64,000 nucleotides of DNA from Oscillospiraceae bacterium (GTDB taxonomy: Bacteria > Bacillota > Clostridia > Oscillospirales > Ruminococcaceae): positions 47,919-111,918 of the forward strand of contig JAQVCU010000001.1 in the NCBI GenBank assembly GCA_028689635.1, in the 5' to 3' direction. Below are positions 27,641 to 37,645 of this stretch, one piece after another. The notes below the pieces were generated by a model. That model did not search any database. It was not told the DNA's origin and saw only the letters and a list, made by a program, of their open reading frames with translations. The first letter of the stretch is position 1. The number at the start of each line of letters is the position of its first letter. A program made the translations under genes and the position numbers.

Positions 27641-28271
27641 AACTGTCAGCCCATCGCTCCCTCAGCTCTTCAGCCCATTCCACCACCGCCAGACGCATGC
27701 GGTATCGGGGCCGCTCGCCTTCCGGGAGCAGTTCCTTTTGGACCTTCTCCGACTCTTCGGAAGGCGGCTTAGCCCCGGCGGCAGGCAGGCACAGAGGCGG
27801 GAACAGCACGCACCACCAATTTTTCCCCTGCCCCTTCCCCAGGGTGACCCTCACCGCCCGATAACGCCCAGCGGGAAGCAGCGCCTCCCCGTAAACGCGG
27901 GTATCGAAAAACATGGTGACCACCTGGGCTTTTACCGGCGTTTCCACCCCCAGCTTCTTCAGGGCCGCCCGGGCCGCCGCCTCGATCTCGGGAAGCTTTT
28001 CCTGTGCCTGCCGCTCCATCGCGGCGCGGCAGGAAACGCCGGAAAAAAGCTCCGCCGCGTCTTCCAGGATGGCGTCCCGCACCGCCAGCTTTACCCCCTG
28101 GTCAAAATCCGAATCGGAATTGGCCAGGATGTGCAGCCGCAGGGTATCCTGGCGGATATCGCGGCACCGGGCCGCAAAACCTGTAAAGAAAGTGCAGGCC
28201 GCCGCCAGCACCAGAAACACGAAAAAGAAAGCCTCCCGTCGGCCCGAGTTTTGGGATCCGCTGCTCCGCAT
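27639..28271 (-). CDS. spoIIR: stage II sporulation protein R
   Basis: DTLRLHILANSDSDFDQGVKLAVRDAIL...; ATG 28271 with AAAGGCGG RBS. Confidence 0.9.
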   Translation of the reverse strand: MRSSGSQNSGRREAFFFVFLVLAAACTFFTGFAARCRDIRQDTLRLHILANSDSDFDQGVKLAVRDAILEDAAELFSGVSCRAAMERQAQEKLPEIEAAARAALKKLGVETPVKAQVVTMFFDTRVYGEALLPAGRYRAVRVTLGKGQGKNWWCVLFPPLCLPAAGAKPPSEESEKVQKELLPEGERPRYRMRLAVVEWAEELRERWADS

Positions 28272-28353
28272 AAAAAAACCGCCTTTGACCAAAAGCTGGG
28301 GGTTCTGCCCCCGCGCCTTCAGTGTGGGCGGTTTTTGGAAAATCTATGCAATT

Positions 28354-29229
28354 TTATTTTTCCACTCGCGCACCGGCGGGGTCCGGACGGGTTAGAAAAA
28401 CGCTGCCAGCCTTGCCAAAAAGGGATCGGGCGCACCGGCGGGCCAGACGCGGGTCGTCAAACAGGCCGAACACCACCGTGCCGGTGCCGGTCATCACGCT
28501 GCCCAAAGCGCCGTATTCCCCCATGACCTTTTGAAAGGCCGCAAGTTCCGGCAGGTCGGTGACCTCCTCAAAAACGTTGGCCAGCTCCTTCCCCACCCCG
28601 GATAGATCCCCGGCGGATACCGCCGCCACCATGGCGTCGGTATTGGGCCTCCGGCGGGGCGTAATGGCGTCGAAGCGGGCAAAGCTATCCTTGGTTTTGA
28701 TGCCCGCCTCGGGCTTTGCCAGCAGGATACAGCACTCCGGCAGAGGCGGCAGAGGGGTAAGACGCTCGCCAATGCCTTCGCTAAGCTGGGTGCCGCCGCC
28801 GATACAGAAGGGCACGTCCGCCCCCAGAGAAACGCCCAGGGCACACAGGGCATCCCGGGAAAGCTCCCGCCCAAAATACCGGCATAGGCCCACCAGGGTC
28901 CCGGCGGCGTCGGCGCTTCCTCCCGCCATGCCCGCCTCCATGGGAATGCGTTTTTGGATGTGGATGGAAAGGCTTTCGCCCTCCAGGCCCTGATCCGCCA
29001 AAAAGGCTTTGGCAGCCCTGGCGGCCAGGTTTTTCTCCCCGCAGGGCACCCGCGGATCGCTGCAGGTAACGCAGACCCCTGGCCCTTTCCCCGGGGCGAT
29101 GACTAGGGTGTCGGCCAGCTCCACCGCCTGCATCACCATGCGCATATCGTGGTAGCCGTCCCGGCGTTTTCCCACGATATCCAGGGATAGATTGATCTTT
29201 CCCGGCGCTTTTACCCAAACCTCCGACAT
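28354..29229 (-). CDS. ispE: 4-diphosphocytidyl-2-C-methyl-D-erythritol kinase
   Basis: MSEVWVKAPGKINLSLDIVGKRRDGYHDMRMVMQ..., PMEAGMAGGSADAAG GHMP motif. Confidence 0.95.
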   Translation of the reverse strand: MSEVWVKAPGKINLSLDIVGKRRDGYHDMRMVMQAVELADTLVIAPGKGPGVCVTCSDPRVPCGEKNLAARAAKAFLADQGLEGESLSIHIQKRIPMEAGMAGGSADAAGTLVGLCRYFGRELSRDALCALGVSLGADVPFCIGGGTQLSEGIGERLTPLPPLPECCILLAKPEAGIKTKDSFARFDAITPRRRPNTDAMVAAVSAGDLSGVGKELANVFEEVTDLPELAAFQKVMGEYGALGSVMTGTGTVVFGLFDDPRLARRCARSLFGKAGSVFLTRPDPAGARVEK

Positions 29230-29272
29230 AGCGGCCCCTCCTGTTCTTTCGCCCCTCCGCAGGGAAAGGCGG

Positions 29273-30409
29273 TTACAGTTTAAACGCAAACAAACGGCTG
29301 ACGCCGATGGCCTTGACTGGGCACATCTCGTGGCAACAATAACATTTCTGGCAATTTTGATAGCGGATATAGGCTTTTTTATCCCGCACCTCGATGGTGT
29401 GGGCAGGGCAGCTCTCGGCGCATTTCCCACAGCCCACACAGCGGGAGCGGCGGATCACCGGCCGGGCGGCCGCCCGGCGCACCGCCCAGGAGGCAGCCGG
29501 CCGCAGCAGCCGGGGCAGCTGGGAGCTGAAATCCGTTTTTTTGGTGCGGGGCGGCACAAAGGGCGGCATCGCCGCCAGCGCCTGGGGCTCCCCAACCAGG
29601 CATATTTCCTCCATCCCCGCCGGGGAAAGGCCCCGCCGGATGGCTTCCTTCACCGTTAGCACCTGCTCTGGCTCGACGCCTAAAATAGCGCAGTGGACCA
29701 CATCCAGCGCCCACACGCTGCGGGCGCAAAGGGTGACCCCGCAGTGGACAGGGCTGCCGCCGGAGGGGCCGTCCCCTTCCATGGCGTCCACCGCGTCCAC
29801 AAAAGTCACCTGGGGCGACACCAGCTGGGAGAGATCCACCAGCATGGAGCAAAACTGTTCCGGTTCTGGGAAGCGGCAGTGGAATTCCGGCTTGGTAAGG
29901 CCGGGAATACAGCCAAAAAGGTTTTTCACCCCGCCGGAAAGCAGGGTCATACAGTGGGTCTTGAGCTTTGCCACGTTGACTACCACGTCCGCCTCGGCCA
30001 CCGGCCGGATCAGGGGAAAGCTTTTGACCATTTTGCCGCCACAGGTCTTGTCCACATGGGTAAGGTCAAAATTGAGCTTCGCGCCGGTCTCCCGCGCCAC
30101 CTGTTCGATCCCGCAGGTGCGGTAGATCCCCTCCAGGGCGGCCTTGGTATAGGGGCCGCCGGGGCTGTCCGCCAGGGTGATATCCGTAACGCCAAAAGCC
30201 TGGATCCTTTCCACAATGGCCTTTATCAGGGCGGGATGGGTGGTGGTGGCGGCCTCCGGCGCGCGGCGCATCAGCAGGTTCAGCTTTAAAACCACGCGCA
30301 TCCCGGGCGAAAACAGCTCTTCCAGATGCAGAGCGTCAAAATGCGCCTGCACCGCCCGGGCCATCGAGGCGCCGTCGTATTCAGCTTTTATCAGGGAAAC
30401 GGTTTCCAT
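29273..30409 (-). CDS. DUF362 domain protein with C-terminal 4Fe-4S ferredoxin domain
   Basis: VVLKLNLL..., CVGCGKCAESCPAHTIEV...CYCCHEMCPVKAI. Confidence 0.92.
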   Translation of the reverse strand: METVSLIKAEYDGASMARAVQAHFDALHLEELFSPGMRVVLKLNLLMRRAPEAATTTHPALIKAIVERIQAFGVTDITLADSPGGPYTKAALEGIYRTCGIEQVARETGAKLNFDLTHVDKTCGGKMVKSFPLIRPVAEADVVVNVAKLKTHCMTLLSGGVKNLFGCIPGLTKPEFHCRFPEPEQFCSMLVDLSQLVSPQVTFVDAVDAMEGDGPSGGSPVHCGVTLCARSVWALDVVHCAILGVEPEQVLTVKEAIRRGLSPAGMEEICLVGEPQALAAMPPFVPPRTKKTDFSSQLPRLLRPAASWAVRRAAARPVIRRSRCVGCGKCAESCPAHTIEVRDKKAYIRYQNCQKCYCCHEMCPVKAIGVSRLFAFKL

Positions 30410-30453
30410 GTATCAGAAGGCTCCTTAGAAAAAATGATCTGCCGGGCCGCGGG

Positions 30454-31629
30454 TCAGAGCCCCAGCTCCTTGAGGAAACGGCCCATGCGGCGCAGCGCCT
30501 CCATAATATGGTCGATAGAATAGGAATAAGAGATCCGGACAAAGCCCTCCCCGCTCTCGCCAAAGGACTGCCCCGGCACCACCGCCACCCGCTGGCTGTA
30601 CAGCAGGCGCTCACAAAATTCCTCCGAGGTAAGCCCCGTGACGCGGATGCTGGGGAACACATAGAACGCCCCCTCCGGCGCAAAGCAGGTGAGCCCCATT
30701 TTGTTGAGGGAATCCACCAGAAGCCGGCGGCGCATATCGTATTGCAGCTGCATTTTTTCGATCTCTTCGTCGCAGTTTTTCAGCGCCTCGATGGCCGCGT
30801 ACTGGCTGGTGGTGGGGGCGCACATAATGGCAAACTGATGGATCTTGAGCATCTGGACGATCACCGGCGCGGGGCCGGCGGCGTAGCCCAGGCGCCATCC
30901 CGTCATGGCGTAGGCCTTGGAAAAGCCGTTGATGACGATGGTCCGCTCCCTCATGCCGGGGATCTCCGCTATGGAGACATGGCGCTCCTCCCCGTAGGTG
31001 AGCTCCGCATAGATCTCGTCGGAGAGCACCATGATATCGGTGCCCCGCAGCACCTCGGCAATGGCTTCCAGATGTTCCCGCCGCATGACCGCCCCGGTGG
31101 GGTTATTGGGAAAGGGCAGCACCAGCAGTTTCGTCTTGGGGGTGATCTTCGCCTTGAGGGCCTCCGGCGTCAGGCGAAAGCCGTCCTCCGCCCGGCAGGG
31201 CAGCGGCACCACCACGCCCCCTGTCAGGGTGGTGATGGGCGCATAGGCCACAAAGCAGGGCTCCGGCAGCAACACCTCGTCTCCGGGGTCCACAAGGGCA
31301 CGGATGCAGGCGTCGATGCCCTCCGAGCCGCCCACCGTAACAATGATCTCTTTTTGGGGGTCGTAATCCAGCTGAAAACGGCGGCTGAGATAATTTGCGA
31401 TCTCCTGCTTGAGGGGCGCTAAGCCGGCGTTGGCCGTGTACCAGGTCTTCCCTTTTTCCAGGGACTCCATCCCCGCGTGGCGAATGCTCCAGGGCGTTTT
31501 AAAATCCGGTTCGCCCACACCCAGGGAGATCACGTCCTCCATCTGGTTGGCGATATCAAAAAACTTCCGGATCCCGGAGGGTTTCAGCTCCACCGCCCTT
31601 TGAGAGAGGATCTTCTCGTATTCGATCAC
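30454..31629 (-). CDS. class I/II PLP-dependent aminotransferase
   Basis: VISLGVGEPDFKTPW..., INGFSKAYAMTGWRLGY. Confidence 0.95.
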   Translation of the reverse strand: MIEYEKILSQRAVELKPSGIRKFFDIANQMEDVISLGVGEPDFKTPWSIRHAGMESLEKGKTWYTANAGLAPLKQEIANYLSRRFQLDYDPQKEIIVTVGGSEGIDACIRALVDPGDEVLLPEPCFVAYAPITTLTGGVVVPLPCRAEDGFRLTPEALKAKITPKTKLLVLPFPNNPTGAVMRREHLEAIAEVLRGTDIMVLSDEIYAELTYGEERHVSIAEIPGMRERTIVINGFSKAYAMTGWRLGYAAGPAPVIVQMLKIHQFAIMCAPTTSQYAAIEALKNCDEEIEKMQLQYDMRRRLLVDSLNKMGLTCFAPEGAFYVFPSIRVTGLTSEEFCERLLYSQRVAVVPGQSFGESGEGFVRISYSYSIDHIMEALRRMGRFLKELGL

Positions 31630-32105
31630 AGCAGCGTCATCCTCCTCTCGTCCTGTTCCTCCTCCACCAGGATAGCGCCCCGCTCCTTGTATTTTTTGAG
31701 CACAAAATGAGTGGCGGTGGAGTTGACAGAATCCAGCGGGGAAAGACGGTGGGCTACAAACATGGCCACCTCTTTAAAGTTTTTGCCGCTGACGGTAAGG
31801 GCCAGGTCATAGCCGCCGCTCATAAGATAGACGCTCTCCACCTCTTCAAACTCCATAATGGTGCGGGCGATCTCTTCAAAGCCAAAATCCTTTTTGGGGG
31901 TCACCTTGATCTCAATGCGGGCGAAGATCTTGTCCTCGCCGGTCTTATCCCAATTGACCAGGGCTTTATAGCCGCGGATCACGCCGGTTTTTTCGTATTC
32001 CTCGATGGCCACGGCCACCTCATCTTCCGTACGGCCCAGCATAACGGCCAGCTGTGCGTTGGTATAGCGTGCGTTCTCCGCCAACAGGTTGAGCAATTTA
32101 TCCAT
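31626..32105 (-). CDS. Lrp/AsnC family transcriptional regulator
   Basis: LLNLLAENARYTNAQLAVMLGRTEDEVAVAIEEYEKTGVIRGYKALVN; ATGA overlap with aminotransferase. Confidence 0.93.
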   Translation of the reverse strand: MDKLLNLLAENARYTNAQLAVMLGRTEDEVAVAIEEYEKTGVIRGYKALVNWDKTGEDKIFARIEIKVTPKKDFGFEEIARTIMEFEEVESVYLMSGGYDLALTVSGKNFKEVAMFVAHRLSPLDSVNSTATHFVLKKYKERGAILVEEEQDERRMTLL

Positions 32106-32129
32106 GATGTTCCCTCCGTCTGTTTTGTT

Positions 32130-32939
32130 TTAAAAGATCTCCAGCATCCGCGCGGTGCGGCCTTTATAAAAAGCGAAGTAGCGGAACCCCGCCTCTTTGG
32201 CAAACTCCATGGCCTCGGGGATCCCCCCGGCGATGTCCTCGGCGCAGTGGGCGTCGGAACCGAACGTAATGAGCTCCCCGCCCAGTTCCCGGTAGCGCTT
32301 TAAGTATTTCAGCGGCGGGATCAGAGTGGGTGGATCCTTGCGCAGATCTGAAGTGTTGATCTCCAGGGCCTTCCCGTTTTGGATCAGCGTGCGGAAGATC
32401 TCGTCGATCTTATCGTCCATGGGCCCCAGCTCCACCCCCAAATGGTGCTTGCCGTTCATATACCGCAGCGGATAGGTCAGATGGGCCAGGGTATCGAAAC
32501 GGCCAAGCTTTGCCACCGCCAGCACCTCGCTGAAATAGTCGTCCAGCAGGGCGTAGGGATCCACATCTTTAAAATCCATAAAATAGAAGTCCTCGTCGCC
32601 GTGGATACAGTGGGTGGAACCGATGACAAAGTCAAAATCCACCAGGGAAAAGACATGCTCTGTCAGCGCCATGTCCTGGGTCATCTGCCCCAGCTCAATG
32701 CCGTTGGAGATCAGCAAACGCTGCCCAAAAGCCGCCCGCGCCTTGAGGATCTCGAAATGGCACTGCTGGATGCGCCGCTCGATATGTCGGGATTCATATT
32801 CGTTGATCTCGCAGTGGTCTGTAATGGCGATGCCGAGCACGCCCTTTTTTACCGCAGTTTCGCACAGGAAGGTAACGGAATGTTTCGCGTCCCAGGAATG
32901 GTCGCTGTGCAAATGGCTATCGAACAGATTGTAGTACAC
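32130..32939 (-). CDS. PHP-domain histidinol-phosphatase family protein
   Basis: DSHLHSDHSWDAKHS..., ITDHCEINEY; GTG start 32939 with GAGGAGG RBS. Confidence 0.88.
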   Translation of the reverse strand: MYYNLFDSHLHSDHSWDAKHSVTFLCETAVKKGVLGIAITDHCEINEYESRHIERRIQQCHFEILKARAAFGQRLLISNGIELGQMTQDMALTEHVFSLVDFDFVIGSTHCIHGDEDFYFMDFKDVDPYALLDDYFSEVLAVAKLGRFDTLAHLTYPLRYMNGKHHLGVELGPMDDKIDEIFRTLIQNGKALEINTSDLRKDPPTLIPPLKYLKRYRELGGELITFGSDAHCAEDIAGGIPEAMEFAKEAGFRYFAFYKGRTARMLEIF

Positions 32940-33174
32940 GGCTGCCGCCTCCTCATCAAATTCCGCCTTGCCGCGCTCCAAGTAAACCGCCGGAGCGCGC
33001 GGCCTGAAAGCGTTCTATCGGGTCGCTGCCCATCGCCGCAGACGGGGCATAAAACAGATGGATTAACCGCTATACGATTATTACATCATACCATACTCCC
33101 AACCGTTTTTGTATCCCTTTCCTGTGGGAATCGTAAAACTTTTGCCCGAATCCCGCCGCTGTCCAGCAAAAGAA

Positions 33175-33203
33175 TTGAATCTTTTGGGCGGGTATGTTAC
33201 TAT
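33175..33203 (+). promoter_or_regulatory. sigma-A-type promoter of C26-nadE operon
   Basis: TTGAAT-N17-TACTAT. Confidence 0.55.
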
Positions 33204-33250
33204 GAAAGGGAATTTATCCCCGCCCCTTCCGGAAGGTAGGCCCGCCGGGG

Positions 33251-33275
33251 AAGGAGGCTTTTCCTCCTTTGGAGG
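33251..33275 (+). promoter_or_regulatory. alternative hairpins around the C26 hydrolase Shine-Dalgarno
   Basis: AAGGAGG-ctttt-CCTCCTT overlapping CCTCC-ttt-GGAGG; SD GGAGG 33271-33275, ATG 33285. Confidence 0.45.
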
Positions 33276-33284
33276 TCTTGTAAA

Positions 33285-34010
33285 ATGGAACGCAAACCCT
33301 ATATCGGCATCCCTTCTTTCCTGTTTAAAATGGACGGCACCACCACCTGCGGCACTGGCAAGGATTACATCGGCTCCCTGCTGCGCGCCGGGGCTCTGCC
33401 CCTTCAGCTGCCCGTCTCTTCCCCCGAGGACGCCCCCGCTTTTCTCGACCGCGTGGATGCTTTGCTGCTGCCCGGCGGCGAGGATGTCTCCCCCCGCCTT
33501 TACGGGGAGAATCCCCTGTCTTCGGTCACCTATCTCTGTTCCGAGAAGGACGCTTTTGAGACGGCCCTGCTGAAAGAGGCCCTGCGCCGGGAAATGCCGG
33601 TGCTGTGCATCTGCCGGGGCATGCAGCTGCTCAATGTCACCCTGGGCGGCACCTTGTATCAGGATATCCCCAGCCAGCTGCCCAACGCCCACGGCCACTA
33701 TCAGCACGGCCTTTTGCGGGACGAGCCCTATCACCGGGTCACGATCCAGGAGGACAGCCGTCTGTATGAGGTGGTGCAGGCCGGGGAGCTGATGGTCAAC
33801 TCCTTCCATCATCAGTGCGTGCGGCAGCCGGCCCCCGGCCTGCGGGTCTGCGCTCAGGCCGACGACGGCGTGGTGGAGGCTCTGGAGCTGCCCGGAAAGC
33901 CCCTGCTGGCTGTGCAGTTTCATCCCGAGGGCATGTCGGCGCGTTTCCCCGTGTTCCTGCGGCTGTTCGAACATCTGGCTCAGGAGGCGCTGCGTTATTC
34001 CCAGCGCTGA
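33285..34010 (+). CDS. gamma-glutamyl-gamma-aminobutyrate hydrolase family protein (peptidase C26, class I GATase-like)
   Basis: VLCICRGMQLLNVTLGGTLYQD (Cys), AVQFHPEGM (His/Glu). Confidence 0.93.
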   Translation: MERKPYIGIPSFLFKMDGTTTCGTGKDYIGSLLRAGALPLQLPVSSPEDAPAFLDRVDALLLPGGEDVSPRLYGENPLSSVTYLCSEKDAFETALLKEALRREMPVLCICRGMQLLNVTLGGTLYQDIPSQLPNAHGHYQHGLLRDEPYHRVTIQEDSRLYEVVQAGELMVNSFHHQCVRQPAPGLRVCAQADDGVVEALELPGKPLLAVQFHPEGMSARFPVFLRLFEHLAQEALRYSQR

Positions 34011-34050
34011 CCAGCCCCGATTTTTTAGTTGAAGAAGGAGGCGGCGACAG

Positions 34051-35892
34051 GTGAATTCTCTCATCCGCGTATGCTGTATTTCCAACCGGGTCTTTCCCAT
34101 GCAGCCAAAGCGCTGCCTGCAGACGTTGCTCCCTGTGCTGGATCACGTCAAGGCCGACGCCCCCGATCTGATCGTCCTGCCACAGTTCGCCCTGACCGGC
34201 ATCAGCTGCGGAAGCTTTTTTCAAAACCCGGCCCTGTTGGATGGCGCCAGACAGGCTCTGGATCAGCTGGCAGCTTCCCTGCGGGATTTTGACGGTTTCA
34301 CGGTCGTTGGACTGGCCGTGGGGGAAAGCGGGCGCTCCTGCGGGGCCTGCGCCGTGCTTCAGGGCGGCGCCCTGTTGGGCTTTTTCCCGACGCCGGATCC
34401 GCCCGCCGGGCTGGAACCCGCGCCGCCGGAGCTTTTTTTTTCCGCCGGAACGCTTTTCGGCCGGGGCGATATCCGCTTTTTGGTAGTGCCCTGCCAGCCT
34501 GAGCATCTGATGGATCACGCGGAGCTCATCGCCTCCTCCGGCTGCGACCTTGTGGTGGTCCCCGCGGCGGCTCCCGCCTCTTTGGGCAGCCTTGAACGGG
34601 CGGAGGAAGCCGCCCGCGCCGTCTCCCGCGGCCTGGGCGTCGCGGTAGCCGTCGCCTGCGGCGGCGCCGGTGAAACCTCTTCCCCCTCCCTTTACCGCAG
34701 CTTCGGCGGCGTGTGGGAGCAAGGCCATTGCCTGGCCTTCTGCTCCCAGGATAACGGCGATTTCCTCAGCCCGGCGGAGGTGGCGGTATCCGATATCGAC
34801 GCCGACATCATCCGGGCCGGGAAACGTTCCCGCGTCTGCCGCACCCCCGATTTTGCCAGCAGCGTCCCCTCTCCGGGCCATCGGGGCTTTTTGCGCGGCA
34901 TCTCTCCCACGCCTTTTTTGCCGGAAGAGAACACGGCGGCCGCTTTGGACGAGCTATTCTCCCTGCAGACGGCGGCGCTTATGGCCCGTCTGCAAAACAC
35001 CGGTCTGCGCAAGATGGTGCTGGGGCTCTCCGGCGGGCTGGATTCCACCCTGGCCCTGCTTGTCGCCGCCAAAACGGCGGACTGCTTGCATCTGTCCCGC
35101 AAAAACATCGTCGCCGTCACCATGCCCGGCTTTGGCACCAGCGACCGCACCTATTTTAACGCTTTGGCCCTCATCGAGGCCCTGGGGTGCGATGGCCGGG
35201 ATATCTCGATCCGGGACTCGATCGTGCAGCATTTTGAGGATATCGGCCACAACATCGCCGTGCACGACTCCACCTATGAAAACGCCCAGGCCCGAGAGCG
35301 CACCCAGATCCTTTTCGATCTGGCAAATTCCGAGAAAGCGCTGGTGCTGGGCACCGGGGATCTTTCGGAAGCCGCCCTGGGCTGGTGTACTTTCGGCGGG
35401 GATCATCTGGCCGGTTACAACGTGAACATCTCTCTGCCCAAAACCGTGATCCGCGCCCTGACATCGCGCCTTTGCGACGTCTCGCCGGATCCCTCCCTCC
35501 AGGATACCCTGCGGGATATTCTGGACACGCCTGTGAGCCCAGAGCTTTTGCCCCCGCAGGAAAACGGGGCCATCGGCCAAAAGACCGAGGAGCTGCTGGG
35601 CCCCTACGAGCTTCATGACTTTTTCCTTTTTTACCTGCTGCGGTATCATTTTCGCCCCTCCAAGATCTTTTATTACGCTTGCACCGCTTTCAGCGGCAAA
35701 TATGAAACCGAACTGATCAAAGAGAAGCTGCTTCTCTTTTTCCAGCGTTTGGCGGCTGGGCAGTTTAAGCGCTCCGCGGCGCCGGACGGCGCAAGGCTAT
35801 GGGCCGGCACCTTTTTCCCGGCCGATTTCTGGATGCCCTCCGACGGGGAGCTTTCCGAGCTGGCCGAAGAACTGGACGCCATTGATTTTTAA
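34051..35892 (+). CDS. nadE: NAD+ synthetase with nitrilase-like N-terminal domain (degenerate glutaminase triad)
   Basis: MVLGLSGGLDSTLALLVAAK (SGGLDS), LGTGDLSEAALGWCTFGGDHLAGYNVN; GTG start after aaggagg. Confidence 0.93.
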   Translation: MNSLIRVCCISNRVFPMQPKRCLQTLLPVLDHVKADAPDLIVLPQFALTGISCGSFFQNPALLDGARQALDQLAASLRDFDGFTVVGLAVGESGRSCGACAVLQGGALLGFFPTPDPPAGLEPAPPELFFSAGTLFGRGDIRFLVVPCQPEHLMDHAELIASSGCDLVVVPAAAPASLGSLERAEEAARAVSRGLGVAVAVACGGAGETSSPSLYRSFGGVWEQGHCLAFCSQDNGDFLSPAEVAVSDIDADIIRAGKRSRVCRTPDFASSVPSPGHRGFLRGISPTPFLPEENTAAALDELFSLQTAALMARLQNTGLRKMVLGLSGGLDSTLALLVAAKTADCLHLSRKNIVAVTMPGFGTSDRTYFNALALIEALGCDGRDISIRDSIVQHFEDIGHNIAVHDSTYENAQARERTQILFDLANSEKALVLGTGDLSEAALGWCTFGGDHLAGYNVNISLPKTVIRALTSRLCDVSPDPSLQDTLRDILDTPVSPELLPPQENGAIGQKTEELLGPYELHDFFLFYLLRYHFRPSKIFYYACTAFSGKYETELIKEKLLLFFQRLAAGQFKRSAAPDGARLWAGTFFPADFWMPSDGELSELAEELDAIDF

Positions 35893-35985
35893 AATCCCTT
35901 CCTTTCGATCAACAGTCCCGGCTGTCCCCGCAGAACAGCCAGTTGGGCTTTAAAATTTTCCTCTGCGGAGAAATGGAGCTATTTT

Positions 35986-36255
35986 ATGCGCGCAGTAATT
36001 ACTGTTGTCGGCAAAGACGCGGTGGGCATCCTGGCCAAGGTCAGCACCATCTGTGCCGAGCACAATGCCAATGTCATCGAAGTGACCCAGTCTGTCCTGC
36101 AGGATATGTTTGCTATGATCATGCTGGTGGATATTTCCGGCCTCTCCTGCGAATTGAAGGAGCTCTCCAAACTTATGGAGCAGATGGGCGCCGCCCAGGG
36201 CCTCAGCATCCATGTGATGCACGAGGATATTTTTAATTCGATGCACCGCATCTAA
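35986..36255 (+). CDS. ACT domain protein (UPF0237)
   Basis: MRAVITVVGKDAVGILAKVSTICAEHNANVIEVTQSV. Confidence 0.95.
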   Translation: MRAVITVVGKDAVGILAKVSTICAEHNANVIEVTQSVLQDMFAMIMLVDISGLSCELKELSKLMEQMGAAQGLSIHVMHEDIFNSMHRI

Positions 36256-36276
36256 CGGAAGGAAAGGCTCTCAATT

Positions 36277-37635
36277 ATGCTGAATGTTACTGATATTCTG
36301 GAAACCATCCGGATGATCCAGGACGAAAACCTGGATATCCGCACCGTCACCATGGGCATTTCCTTGCTCAGCTGCTGTGACAGCGATATTGACCGCTCCT
36401 GCGAGAAGGTCTACCATAAAATCACTTCCTGCGCCAAAGATCTGGTGAAGGTCGGGGAAGATCTGGAAGCCGAGTTTGGCATCCCGATCATCAACAAGCG
36501 CATCGCCGTCACCCCCATCGCCATGCTGCTGGCTGCCTCCGGCGGGGATCCTGTCCAATACGCTCTCACCCTGGATCGCGCTGCCAAGGCCGTTGGGGTC
36601 AACTTTATCGGCGGTTTTTCCGCTCTGGTACACAAGGGCTTCTCCGCCGGGGATAAGGCCCTGATCCAGGCGATCCCCGAGGCGCTGGCCAAAACGGATC
36701 GCGTCTGCTCCTCCGTCAATGTCGGCTCCACTAAAAGCGGCATCAATATGGACGCTGTGCGCGAAATGGGGCAGGTCATCCGCCGCTGCTCCGAGATCAC
36801 CGCGGACCGCCAGTGTGTTGCGGCTTCTAAATTGGTGGTGTTCTGCAACGCCCCCGAGGATAACCCCTTTATGGCCGGCGCCTTCCACGGCCCCGGTATG
36901 CCGGACTGCGTCATCAACGTAGGCGTCTCCGGCCCCGGCGTTGTCCGCGCCGCCCTGCACAGCGCCCCGGACGGCCTCAACATCACCGAGGTGGCGGAGC
37001 TCATCAAAAAGACCGCTTTCAAGATCACCCGCATGGGCCAGCTCATCGGCACCCAGGCCGCCCAGCGGCTGGGCATTCCCTTTGGCATTGTGGATCTATC
37101 CCTTGCCCCCACCCCCGCCGTGGGCGATTCCGTCGCCCATATTCTGGAGGAGATCGGCCTGGAGCAATGCGGCGCCTGCGGCACCACCGCCTGTCTGGCC
37201 ATGCTCAACGACGCCGTGAAAAAAGGCGGCGTTATGGCCTCTTCTTCGGTGGGCGGGCTTTCCGGCGCCTTTATCCCCGTCTCTGAAGACGCCGGGATGA
37301 TCGACGCCGCCCGCGCCGGCACCCTTTGCATCGAAAAACTGGAGGCCATGACCGCCGTCTGCTCGGTGGGCCTCGATATGATCGCCGTCCCTGGCGACAC
37401 CCCGGCGGAGGTGCTTTCCGCCATCATTGCGGACGAAGCTGCCATCGGCATGGTCAATTCCAAAACCACCGCCGTCCGGCTGATCCCGGCTGTGGGCCTG
37501 AAAGAGGGCGAGGAGCTGGAGTTTGGCGGCCTTTTTGGCACCGCACCGATCATGAAGGTCAACACCGCCTCCCCCGCAAAGTTTATCAGCCGCGGCGGCC
37601 TCATTCCCGCCCCCCTGCAAAGCCTGAAAAACTAA
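36277..37635 (+). CDS. PFL-family protein (UPF0210)
   Basis: 452 aa, [28 protein letters not shown]...; paired with UPF0237. Confidence 0.93.
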   Translation: MLNVTDILETIRMIQDENLDIRTVTMGISLLSCCDSDIDRSCEKVYHKITSCAKDLVKVGEDLEAEFGIPIINKRIAVTPIAMLLAASGGDPVQYALTLDRAAKAVGVNFIGGFSALVHKGFSAGDKALIQAIPEALAKTDRVCSSVNVGSTKSGINMDAVREMGQVIRRCSEITADRQCVAASKLVVFCNAPEDNPFMAGAFHGPGMPDCVINVGVSGPGVVRAALHSAPDGLNITEVAELIKKTAFKITRMGQLIGTQAAQRLGIPFGIVDLSLAPTPAVGDSVAHILEEIGLEQCGACGTTACLAMLNDAVKKGGVMASSSVGGLSGAFIPVSEDAGMIDAARAGTLCIEKLEAMTAVCSVGLDMIAVPGDTPAEVLSAIIADEAAIGMVNSKTTAVRLIPAVGLKEGEELEFGGLFGTAPIMKVNTASPAKFISRGGLIPAPLQSLKN

Positions 37636-37645
37636 GCTGATCAAA

